From Methylococcaceae bacterium (lineage in GTDB: Bacteria; Pseudomonadota; Gammaproteobacteria; Methylococcales; UBA1147), in NCBI GenBank assembly GCA_022616595.1, contig JAKEEL010000127.1, positions 1 to 12,207 on the forward strand: DNA of 12,207 nt. Reading direction: 5' to 3'. Numbering within the stretch: the first letter of the stretch is position 1; every line of letters begins with the position of its first letter. A program made the translations under genes and the position numbers. Shown piece after piece: positions 6,518-12,207 of the stretch. The notes beneath the pieces were generated by a model. It saw nothing but the letters and a program-made list of their open reading frames with translations, did no database searches and was not told the origin of the DNA.

Positions 6518-8437
6518 TTGAACGATATGGTCAAAAACATAATTCTGTGGGTAATTATCGCGGTTGTTTTGATGTCCGTTTTCAACAACTTCGGATCGAA
6601 AAACAACACGGATTCAGCGATGTCCTATTCCGAATTTATCGATGCGGTAAAAGCCGGCCAGGTTCAGACAGTGCTGATCGACGGTCCTTCCGTGAAAGGT
6701 CGGATGCAGACGGGCCAGGTTTTTAATACCTACACGCCCGACGATCCTCACCTGGTTGACGACCTGCTCGAGCATGGTGTCGAGATCAAGGCCAAGGCGC
6801 CGGAATCCCAGTCGTTGTTGATGCAGATCTTCATCTCCTGGTTTCCGATGTTGCTCTTGATCGCGGTCTGGATATTTTTCATGCGGCAGATGCAGGGAGG
6901 CGCAGGCGGTCGCGGTGCGATGTCCTTCGGAAAGAGTAAGGCACGACTCCTGGAAGAGGATCAGGTCAAAGTCACTTTCGCGGACGTTGCCGGGGTCGAA
7001 GAAGCGAAGGAAGAAGTCTCCGAAATGGTCGACTTTCTCAAGGATCCGAGCAAGTTCCAGAAGCTCGGCGGAAAAATTCCGCGCGGCGCGCTCATGGTGG
7101 GTCCGCCCGGAACCGGAAAAACACTTCTGGCCCGCGCGATCGCGGGCGAAGCGAAAGTTCCGTTTTTCACGATCTCGGGATCGGATTTTGTCGAAATGTT
7201 CGTCGGCGTGGGTGCATCCCGCGTGCGTGATATGTTCGATCAGGCCAAGAAACACGCCCCTTGCATTATTTTTATCGACGAAATCGATGCGGTTGGCCGG
7301 CATCGCGGCGCAGGGCTCGGCGGTGGGCACGACGAGCGCGAACAAACCCTGAACCAATTGCTGGTTGAAATGGATGGATTCGAGGGTAACGAGGGTATTA
7401 TCATAATCGCCGCGACCAACCGGCCGGACGTCTTGGACCCGGCCTTGCTCCGCCCGGGCCGTTTCGACCGGCAAGTGACGGTAGGACTGCCGGATATTCG
7501 CGGTCGGGAACAGATCCTCAAAGTCCACATGCGCAAAGTACCGACCGACGATAGCGTCGAGATCAAATATATCGCTCGCGGCACTCCTGGGTTTTCCGGA
7601 GCCGACCTGGCGAACCTTGTGAACGAGGCGGCCCTGTTCGCGGCGCGTAAGAACAAACGCGTGGTTAACATGGAGGATCTCGAAAAAGCCAAGGACAAGA
7701 TCATCATGGGCACCGAACGGCGGACCATGGTGATGAGCGAGGACGAAAAGCGCTTGACCGCCTATCATGAAGCCGGCCATGCAATTGTCGGGCGTCTCGT
7801 GCCCGAACATGATCCGGTCTATAAAGTCAGTATCATGCCGCGCGGAAGGGCTCTCGGAATCACGATGTTCTTACCCGAATCCGATCAATACAGCGCGAGT
7901 AAACAAAAGCTCGAAAGTCAGATTTCGAGTCTGTACGGCGGCCGTTTGGCGGAACAGATCATCTTCGGCACCGAAAAAGTGACCACGGGAGCTTCCAACG
8001 ATATCGAAAGAGCCACCGAGCTTGCGCGTAATATGGTCACCAAATGGGGATTGTCGGAACGCCTCGGACCTTTAGCCTACAGCGAGGAAGAAGGCGAAGT
8101 TTTTCTGGGCAGGTCGATCACCAAGCACAAGTCGGTATCCGAGGAAACCGCGCACCTGATCGATGAGGAAATTCGTTCGGTTATTGACCGCAATTACGAA
8201 CGAGCCGAGCGATTACTCCGAGAGAATATGTCAATTTTGCATGCGATGTCCGACGCGTTGATGAAATACGAAACCATCGATCGCTGGCAGCTCGATGATC
8301 TGATGGCGGGTAAGGAACCCCGGCCGCCTCAGGATTCGGAGGATAACAAGTCCTCTGACGGTGGTGGACAATCCGAGTTCGGCAAAGTCGAGGCGAAGCC
8401 GGACAAGCCTTTGGGAGGGCCGGCGGAACAGCTTTGA
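6518..8437 (+). CDS. ftsH: ATP-dependent zinc metalloprotease FtsH
   Basis: FtsH is the inner-membrane AAA+ protease that degrades misplaced membrane proteins and regulators such as LpxC and sigma32 in E. coli. The 639 residues (E. coli 644) show an N-terminal membrane segment (about 6-24), a periplasmic domain and a second membrane segment (about 105-123). The AAA+ domain follows, with Walker A GPPGTGKT (195-202), Walker B IIFIDEID (250-257) and the second region of homology (about 298-318). The zinc site is HEAGH (417-421), with Asp495 in SNDIERAT as the likely third ligand. The TTG at 6518 is chosen because GGGAG (6506-6510) is spaced 7 nt from it. An in-frame ATG at 6527 would give the E. 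coli-like start MVKNIILWV but is 16 nt from that site. The tail after residue 600 is a low-complexity acidic/glycine stretch, usual for the family. Confidence 0.98.
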   Translation: MNDMVKNIILWVIIAVVLMSVFNNFGSKNNTDSAMSYSEFIDAVKAGQVQTVLIDGPSVKGRMQTGQVFNTYTPDDPHLVDDLLEHGVEIKAKAPESQSLLMQIFISWFPMLLLIAVWIFFMRQMQGGAGGRGAMSFGKSKARLLEEDQVKVTFADVAGVEEAKEEVSEMVDFLKDPSKFQKLGGKIPRGALMVGPPGTGKTLLARAIAGEAKVPFFTISGSDFVEMFVGVGASRVRDMFDQAKKHAPCIIFIDEIDAVGRHRGAGLGGGHDEREQTLNQLLVEMDGFEGNEGIIIIAATNRPDVLDPALLRPGRFDRQVTVGLPDIRGREQILKVHMRKVPTDDSVEIKYIARGTPGFSGADLANLVNEAALFAARKNKRVVNMEDLEKAKDKIIMGTERRTMVMSEDEKRLTAYHEAGHAIVGRLVPEHDPVYKVSIMPRGRALGITMFLPESDQYSASKQKLESQISSLYGGRLAEQIIFGTEKVTTGASNDIERATELARNMVTKWGLSERLGPLAYSEEEGEVFLGRSITKHKSVSEETAHLIDEEIRSVIDRNYERAERLLRENMSILHAMSDALMKYETIDRWQLDDLMAGKEPRPPQDSEDNKSSDGGGQSEFGKVEAKPDKPLGGPAEQL

Positions 8438-8471
8438 GTTCGAAAGCCAGCACTTTTCGTCGACTATCATT

Positions 8472-8504
8472 GAAGGCACAAAGCGAGGTTTCCTTTGTGC
8501 CTTC
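8472..8504 (+). terminator. Intrinsic terminator after ftsH
   Basis: GAAGGCACAAAG (8472-8483) and CTTTGTGCCTTC (8493-8504) form a perfect 12-bp stem with a 9-nt loop, followed by TTGATTTAT. It begins 35 nt after the ftsH stop. The U-tract is interrupted, but the stem is strong. It separates ftsH from glmM, so glmM needs its own promoter. Confidence 0.8.
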
Positions 8505-8514
8505 TTGATTTATC

Positions 8515-8532
8515 GCCCGGATGATTTCGGGC
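8515..8532 (+). repeat. Second small hairpin after the ftsH terminator
   Basis: GCCCG (8515-8519) pairs with CGGGC (8528-8532), with a possible G-T pair inside and a loop of about 6 nt. AGTTTCGTT follows. It could be a back-up terminator; the T content after it is modest. Confidence 0.35.
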
Positions 8533-8582
8533 AGTTTCGTTCCGGGCCATTATGAGCCTTGTTTCGCTGAATTCCGCCTGAA

Positions 8583-8610
8583 TTGAATAAACGACGGGCA
8601 ACCTTATCCT
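8583..8610 (+). promoter_or_regulatory. Weak candidate promoter for glmM
   Basis: TTGAAT (8583-8588, four of six) and TATCCT (8605-8610, four of six) are spaced 16 nt. It is the best pair I find between the ftsH terminator and glmM, and would leave a leader of about 130 nt. Low confidence. Confidence 0.2.
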
Positions 8611-8747
8611 TCCCAACCCGGGCCCTATTTCCGCTTGGATCGTGTAATCGTCGGTCCGGGAATCTGTGATTCAAGTCCGGCTACGTCGTTCGTCGTCACG
8701 ATTCAGACGGCAAATCCGGACCGGTTGGACTCGTTAAGGGAGAGTTT

Positions 8748-10088
8748 ATGAAAAAGAAATTCTTCGGTACCGATGGTATTCGCGGTACGGTCGGTGATTT
8801 TCCCATCACCCCTGATTTCGTATTAAAACTGGGGTGGGCCACCGGTCGCGTCTTTGCGTCGAATGTCGATTCGAATATCGTGATCGGCAAAGATACCCGG
8901 ATTTCAGGGTACATGTTCGAATCCGCCCTGGAAGCCGGTTTATCGGCATCCGGCGCGAATACCCAGTTGCTGGGACCGATGCCGACACCCGGTATCGCCT
9001 ATCTGACCCGAACGTTTCGTGCCCGGGCCGGCATCGTGATCAGCGCCTCGCACAATCCTTACTACGATAACGGGATCAAGTTCTTTTCGTCCGCGGGAAT
9101 CAAGCTGCCGGATGAAATCGAACTCGCGATCGAACAAGAACTCGAGCGGGAAATGACCACCGTGTCTTCTTCCGAAATCGGGAAGGCCACACGGCTCAAT
9201 GATGCCGCCGGGCGCTATATCGAGTTCTGTAAGAGTACGATTCCGGCCGCAATGGACTTTTCGGGAATGAAGATCGTGGTCGATTGCGCACATGGCTCGA
9301 CCTATCATATCGCTCCCTACGTTTTCGATGAAATCGGGGCGGATGTGGTTCGAATCGGCTGTGAACCGAATGGACGCAACATCAATGACAAGTGTGGAGC
9401 GACGAACCCTTCAATGCTTCAACAGAAAGTATTATCGGAATCGGCCGATCTGGGGATCGCTTTCGATGGGGACGGCGACCGCGTGATCATGGTGGATCAC
9501 CAGGGGGATCTCGTTGAAGGCGACGAACTGTTGTATATCATTGCGAAATCCCGGTTGGATGCCGGTAAATTGAAGGGACCCGTGATCGGCACCCAGATGA
9601 CCAATCTCGGCTTGGAACAGGCCTTGGCGCGACTCGGCGTGGAAATGAAACGGGCCGCCGTCGGCGACCGTTATGTCATGGAATTGATTGAAGCCTTCGA
9701 TGCGTCGCTGGGCGGCGAGAATTCGGGCCATATCATTTGTAACGACCGAACCACGACAGGAGACGGTATCGTCGCCGCCCTTCAGGTTTTGGCGGAAATT
9801 TGGCGTACCCGAAAATCGTTGCATGAACTTAAAAAGGGAATGGTTAAGTTTCCACAATCCTTGGTGAACGTGAAAATCCGCGAACGCGCCGATTTATCGA
9901 AATTCGACTGTATTCAGAAAGCCAAAATTGAAATTGAAAGGATCCTCGGGGCGGACGGCCGGGTTCTCCTGCGGCCCTCCGGAACAGAACCTTTGATCCG
10001 GGTGATGGTGGAAGGTAAAGATATGGAGATGGTTGATGAACTCGCGAACCAGCTAGCTGAAGTCGTGAGCGAGGCATTACCGTTGTAA
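8748..10088 (+). CDS. glmM: Phosphoglucosamine mutase
   Basis: GlmM interconverts glucosamine-6-phosphate and glucosamine-1-phosphate, the step before GlmU in UDP-GlcNAc synthesis for peptidoglycan and lipopolysaccharide. The 446 residues match E. coli (445). The N-terminus KKFFGTDGIRG is typical. The phospho-acceptor Ser101 lies in GIVISASHNP, the metal-binding loop is DGDGDR (240-245), the sugar-binding loop is GGENSGH (322-328) and the phosphate-binding loop is RPSGTEPLIR (409-418). ATG 8748 is preceded by AAGGGAGAG (8736-8744). All catalytic elements look intact. tpiA follows after 98 nt that contain their own promoter, so the two need not form one operon. Confidence 0.98.
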   Translation: MKKKFFGTDGIRGTVGDFPITPDFVLKLGWATGRVFASNVDSNIVIGKDTRISGYMFESALEAGLSASGANTQLLGPMPTPGIAYLTRTFRARAGIVISASHNPYYDNGIKFFSSAGIKLPDEIELAIEQELEREMTTVSSSEIGKATRLNDAAGRYIEFCKSTIPAAMDFSGMKIVVDCAHGSTYHIAPYVFDEIGADVVRIGCEPNGRNINDKCGATNPSMLQQKVLSESADLGIAFDGDGDRVIMVDHQGDLVEGDELLYIIAKSRLDAGKLKGPVIGTQMTNLGLEQALARLGVEMKRAAVGDRYVMELIEAFDASLGGENSGHIICNDRTTTGDGIVAALQVLAEIWRTRKSLHELKKGMVKFPQSLVNVKIRERADLSKFDCIQKAKIEIERILGADGRVLLRPSGTEPLIRVMVEGKDMEMVDELANQLAEVVSEALPL

Positions 10089-10131
10089 GACTGCTCGAAA
10101 GACCGGTGTGATCGTACCGAACAAATAATTA

Positions 10132-10160
10132 TTGAATAGAACGGGTTCAGTCGCTAAAAT
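10132..10160 (+). promoter_or_regulatory. Sigma70 promoter for tpiA-secG(-tRNA-Leu)
   Basis: TTGAAT (10132-10137, four of six) and TAAAAT (10155-10160, five of six) are separated by exactly 17 nt, the best-spaced sigma70 pair in the window. Transcription would start near 10167, about 20 nt before tpiA. It likely drives tpiA and secG, and perhaps the tRNA gene too. Confidence 0.6.
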
Positions 10161-10186
10161 CCCATGTTTAACTCAGGCGGCATTGA

Positions 10187-10939
10187 ATGCGTCGATCGAT
10201 CGTAATCGGGAACTGGAAAATGAACGGGACTCTGGAAAGTTCCCGTGATCTCCTGCAGAAACTCCGTAACCGAGTCGATCGGGAAGGCAGCAGGGGCGAA
10301 ATAGGCGTTTGCGTGCCCTATGTCTTCATCCCCGAGGCCAGAGAAATTTTGAATCGCAGCCCGATTCTGCTCGGCTCGCAAAATGTAGCGGACCAGTCTT
10401 CCGGAGCCTATACCGGCGAGATTTCCGCTCGGATGCTACAGGAGTTCGACTGCAGGCTGGCGATCGTCGGGCATTCCGAGCGACGCTTGCTCTACGGAGA
10501 ATCCAACGAACTGGTTGCCGCGCGTTTTCGACAAGCCATCGACAGCGGCTTGGTGCCGGTTTTGTGTGTCGGCGAAACGCTCGAACAACGAGAACGGGGC
10601 GAGACATTCGATACGGTACTGGCGCAATTGAATGCGGTGTTCGCTCGATCGGGAGTTCAATCTCTGCTCAATGCGATCATTGCCTATGAGCCGGTCTGGG
10701 CAATTGGCACCGGAAAAACGGCGACCGGCGAACAAGCCCGGGAGGTGCATGCGTTCATCAGAAACAAAATCGCGGGTATCGATGAAGCGGTTGCCGAGGG
10801 CTTGCGCATACTCTATGGCGGCAGCGTAAAACCCGACAACGCCAGAGATCTGTTTTCGATGCCGGACATCGATGGCGGACTGATTGGAGGCGCATCGCTG
10901 GATGCGGAATCTTTTTTAACGATTTGTTATTCAGTATAG
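10187..10939 (+). CDS. tpiA: Triosephosphate isomerase
   Basis: TpiA interconverts dihydroxyacetone phosphate and glyceraldehyde-3-phosphate in glycolysis and gluconeogenesis. The 250 residues (E. coli 255) form the expected TIM-barrel sequence. Substrate and catalytic residues are visible: Asn9 and Lys11 in GNWKMNG, His96 in IVGHSERR, and Glu168 in AYEPVWAIGTGK, whose following WAIGTGKTAT is the flexible loop. The phosphate-binding elements YGGSVKPDN and GGLIGGASL are near the C-terminus. ATG 10187 follows AGGCGG (10175-10180) at 6 nt. secG begins 11 nt after the stop, so the pair is surely cotranscribed, as is common in gammaproteobacteria. Confidence 0.97.
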   Translation: MRRSIVIGNWKMNGTLESSRDLLQKLRNRVDREGSRGEIGVCVPYVFIPEAREILNRSPILLGSQNVADQSSGAYTGEISARMLQEFDCRLAIVGHSERRLLYGESNELVAARFRQAIDSGLVPVLCVGETLEQRERGETFDTVLAQLNAVFARSGVQSLLNAIIAYEPVWAIGTGKTATGEQAREVHAFIRNKIAGIDEAVAEGLRILYGGSVKPDNARDLFSMPDIDGGLIGGASLDAESFLTICYSV

Positions 10940-10950
10940 AGTACGAAGAT

Positions 10951-11451
10951 ATGTATCAGGCATTGATTATTGTGCATGTGCTCTTGGCCGCGGGCATAAT
11001 CGCGCTGGTGTTGCTTCAACAAGGCAGGGGCGCCGATGCCGGTGCGGCATTCGGCAGCGGGGCGTCCGGTACGGTATTCGGAGCACAGGGCTCGGCCACC
11101 TTTCTAACCAGGTTTACCGCCGTGCTGGCAAGCCTGTTTTTTGCAACCAGCCTCGGATTGGCGGTTGTAGGCGATACGCGCGAGTCTGTGGAAGGATTCA
11201 TGGATAACCCTGCAAAACCGATCCAGACCGACCTGCCTCCGGCCCAAGTGGACACCAGCCCGGCGGCGGTTTCGGACATGCCGGAATTACCGTCCGGAAG
11301 CGATGGCTCCGCGGATTCGGATGCGGTCATGGTCGAACCGGGTTCGCCGCCGGTGCCCGATGGAGCGGTTGCGCAGAAAACGCCTTCTGGCAGCGAATCT
11401 CCGGCGGACAAACCGAAACCTCCGGCTCCTGCGGAGTCCAAGGAACCATAA
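10951..11451 (+). CDS. secG: Protein-export membrane protein SecG
   Basis: SecG is the small accessory subunit of the SecYEG translocon in the inner membrane. The start MYQALIIVHVLLAAG matches E. coli MYEALLVVFLIVAIG, so ATG 10951 is chosen over an in-frame TTG at 10924 that would overlap tpiA. Two membrane segments are evident (about 4-22 and 52-73), separated by the conserved LLQQGRGADAGAAFGSGAS loop, where E. coli has LQQGKGADMGASFGAGAS. The tail after about residue 75 is long, rich in Pro, Ser, Ala and acidic residues, and probably disordered. It makes the protein 166 residues against 110 in E. coli. Extended SecG tails of low complexity occur in other proteobacteria, so this looks like a variable region, not a fusion. 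Confidence 0.95.
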   Translation: MYQALIIVHVLLAAGIIALVLLQQGRGADAGAAFGSGASGTVFGAQGSATFLTRFTAVLASLFFATSLGLAVVGDTRESVEGFMDNPAKPIQTDLPPAQVDTSPAAVSDMPELPSGSDGSADSDAVMVEPGSPPVPDGAVAQKTPSGSESPADKPKPPAPAESKEP

Positions 11452-11492
11452 TCCGTTTTCGCACATTTCATCTGCCGCGGAACCAGAAAATT

Positions 11493-11577
11493 GCCGATGT
11501 GGTGGAATTGGTAGACACGCCGTCTTGAGGGGGCGGTGACGCAAGTCGTGCCGGTTCAAATCCGGCCATCGGCACCA
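11493..11577 (+). tRNA. tRNA-Leu (anticodon GAG)
   Basis: A complete 85-nt class II tRNA is visible. The acceptor stem is GCCGATG (11493-11499) with CATCGGC (11567-11573), discriminator A and an encoded CCA (11575-11577). The D-arm contains GTGGAATTGGTAGACAC. The anticodon stem CCGTC/GGCGG encloses TTGAGGG with GAG at 11527-11529. There is a short variable arm (GAC-GCAA-GTC), and the T-arm is GCCGG-TTCAAAT-CCGGC. It reads CUC/CUU leucine codons. Placement directly after secG is the usual gammaproteobacterial position. tRNA 3' ends are common integration sites, and foreign DNA does begin just downstream here. Confidence 0.97.
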
Positions 11578-11662
11578 AATTAAGGTTCTACGAAGTTCAA
11601 TGAAATACACAACCCATTAAATTTTACGGCTTCAAAATAGGGTGTTTATGAACGGACACTAG
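11578..11662. other. AT-rich spacer between tRNA-Leu and IS debris
   Basis: No gene is recognisable. The stretch is visibly more AT-rich than the core genes. No clear terminator follows the tRNA. A weak inverted pair (GTGT near 11642, ACAC near 11656) lies just before the IS66-type fragment and could be part of an IS end; this is speculation. Confidence 0.4.
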
Positions 11663-11902
11663 CTAAGGGAGTGTATAACTCCTTGAAGTCTGGTGGATTT
11701 GTGCACGTTGCGTTTCATCGCCGGACTGCGCATCTTCCGTCCCCTCGAATTCATCCGTCGAATCAACCGACTTCCGCTCCTTCTCCCACGGCGCTTCGCT
11801 ACTCGGGGGCCGGGAACTGTTGCGCGAGTTCTGCTTCAAGCGTTCGCGGGCTTCTTTCAAGGCATTGAGTAATCGGACCGAAAGAATCAGAACCTCACTC
11901 AT
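11663..11902 (-). pseudogene. IS66-family transposase N-terminal fragment
   Basis: Read on the minus strand from an ATG at 11902, the product begins MSEVLILSVRLLNALKEARE and continues RLKQNSRNSSRPPSSEAPWE. The core LKQNSRNSSRPPSS is the hallmark of the N-terminal domain of IS66-type transposases (leucine-rich helix followed by QNSxNSSxPPSS). The frame stops at 11663, about 80 residues in; full-length IS66-type transposases are several hundred residues long, so zinc-binding and DDE domains are missing. The last about 40 residues (EKERKSVDSTDEFEGTEDAQ onward) do not look like the usual GRKPGGQPGH continuation, so the frame may leave the element or be shifted. Its upstream end abuts or slightly overlaps the IS110-type fragment on the other strand. 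It cannot be a working transposase. Confidence 0.7.
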
Positions 11903-12098
11903 CCACGGTGCCCGGGCGGTGCTGCGGTTGGTGGACAAACAGCAGGATCGGACCAGTCGCCGGGCCTGTGATCTGATGCAACGACGCGGCAAAAACGTCG
12001 CCGCGGTGGCCCTGGCGAACCAGATGGCCCGGACGGTGTTTGCCTTGTTTAGTCAAGGCGAGCGATATACGATCGCCGCCACCGCGGAGCCGATGTAA
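11889..12098 (+). pseudogene. IS110-family transposase C-terminal fragment
   Basis: The plus-strand frame contains RTSLIHGARAVLRLVDKQQD, a short stretch, then RRGKNVAAVALANQMARTVF and ALFSQGERY before stopping at 12098. This is the typical C-terminal end of IS110/IS1111-type transposases (LIHGARAVL... VAVALANKMARIAWALL). About 70 residues remain of a protein usually over 300, with the RuvC-like DEDD N-terminal domain and most of the Tnp domain missing. The open frame continues upstream to 11820, but that part is antisense to the IS66-type fragment and is not IS110-like. The junction therefore lies at about 11885-11905. IS110-family elements move using a bridge RNA from a noncoding end; whether any of that end survives downstream cannot be judged here. 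Confidence 0.8.
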
Positions 12099-12141
12099 AT
12101 GTTGAACCGGTCACTCCGCACGACGGCCAACGGGTCGGCCT

Positions 12142-12201
12142 CCGTGTGGACAAAGCGTGAATGTCCTCGTACCCACACTCATTCACCCTATGCCCACACT
12201 C
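12142..12201. repeat. Short direct and inverted repeats downstream of the IS110 remnant
   Basis: CCCACACTC occurs at 12170-12178 and again at 12193-12201, 23 nt apart. GTGTGG (12142-12147) is the inverse of CCACAC (12171-12176), and GGACA (12146-12150) is the inverse of TGTCC (12160-12164). The cluster lies 44 nt or more past the transposase stop, next to the window edge. It may be the right end of the IS110 element or the start of another IS. No gene is seen in 12099-12207. Confidence 0.45.
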
Positions 12202-12207
12202 CGCCGT

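Larger units (their letters stand above)
8438..8747. other. 310-bp gap between ftsH and glmM where folP is usually found
   Basis: No coding sequence is recognisable in this gap. In E. coli and many other gammaproteobacteria, dihydropteroate synthase (folP) occupies this place, but I see none of its motifs in any frame. The gap contains a strong terminator (8472-8504), a second smaller hairpin (8515-8532), a weak candidate promoter (8583-8610) and the glmM Shine-Dalgarno (8736-8744). The stretch 8611-8735 holds nothing I can name. Confidence 0.7.

Noticed and set aside
6614..7810. Antisense open frame of about 400 codons opposite ftsH
   Set aside because: Shadow of ftsH codon usage; the His/Arg/Gly-rich product resembles no family.
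8664..8685. T-loop-like GATTCAAGTCC in the ftsH-glmM gap, suggesting a tRNA
   Set aside because: The flanking bases do not form a T-stem or acceptor stem, and no D or anticodon arm is present upstream.
10924..10950. TTG start for secG overlapping tpiA
   Set aside because: The ATG at 10951 reproduces the conserved SecG N-terminus exactly and removes the overlap.
11287..11610. Minus-strand open frame across the secG end and tRNA-Leu
   Set aside because: Its WCRWPDLNRHDLRHRPLKT-type segment is the familiar spurious translation of the antisense of a tRNA-Leu gene.
1..12207. CRISPR array, toxin-antitoxin, phage-defence or retron system
   Set aside because: No regular repeat-spacer pattern and no candidate defence proteins are present; outside the IS debris the coding space is filled by core genes.

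Overview
The window is a stretch of housekeeping chromosome from a gammaproteobacterium. Two things point there: the gene order carA-carB-greA(→), yhbY(←), rlmE-ftsH-glmM-tpiA-secG-tRNA-Leu(GAG)(→), which is the classic arrangement in Pseudomonas/Enterobacteria-like genomes, and proteins that align almost residue for residue with their E. coli counterparts from memory. Base composition looks moderately GC-rich. TTG starts on carA and ftsH, and the long SecG tail, argue against a close enteric relative. I cannot name a genus from the sequence alone.

Layout. 1-411 holds no recognisable gene but has inverted copies of a 17-nt motif, small hairpins, candidate carA promoters and a terminator-like hairpin just before the carA ribosome binding site. 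412-4794 encodes carbamoyl-phosphate synthetase (small and large subunits), feeding pyrimidine and arginine synthesis. 4860-5339 is greA (transcript cleavage factor), which meets yhbY (ribosome-assembly RNA-binding protein, minus strand) tail to tail with a 3-nt gap. yhbY and rlmE (23S rRNA 2'-O-methyltransferase) diverge from a region centred on a perfect 16-bp palindrome. ftsH (membrane AAA+ protease) follows with its own promoter and ends at a strong hairpin. The folP gene that usually sits between ftsH and glmM is absent; a 310-bp intergenic gap takes its place. glmM (phosphoglucosamine mutase), tpiA (triosephosphate isomerase), secG (Sec translocon subunit) and a tRNA-Leu gene complete the core block.

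After the tRNA gene (11578 to the end) the core order breaks. What remains is debris of at least two insertion sequences: an IS66-type transposase N-terminal fragment on the minus strand abutting an IS110-type transposase C-terminal fragment on the plus strand, followed by short repeats that may be an IS end.

The core genes work in separate pathways (carbamoyl phosphate, transcription fidelity, ribosome maturation, membrane proteolysis, UDP-GlcNAc supply, glycolysis, secretion). Their linkage reflects ancestral synteny, not a single system. I found no convincing novel multi-gene system. The points most worth a second look are the cis-element cluster upstream of carA, the divergent palindrome at 5654-5669, the missing folP and the IS junction beside the tRNA.
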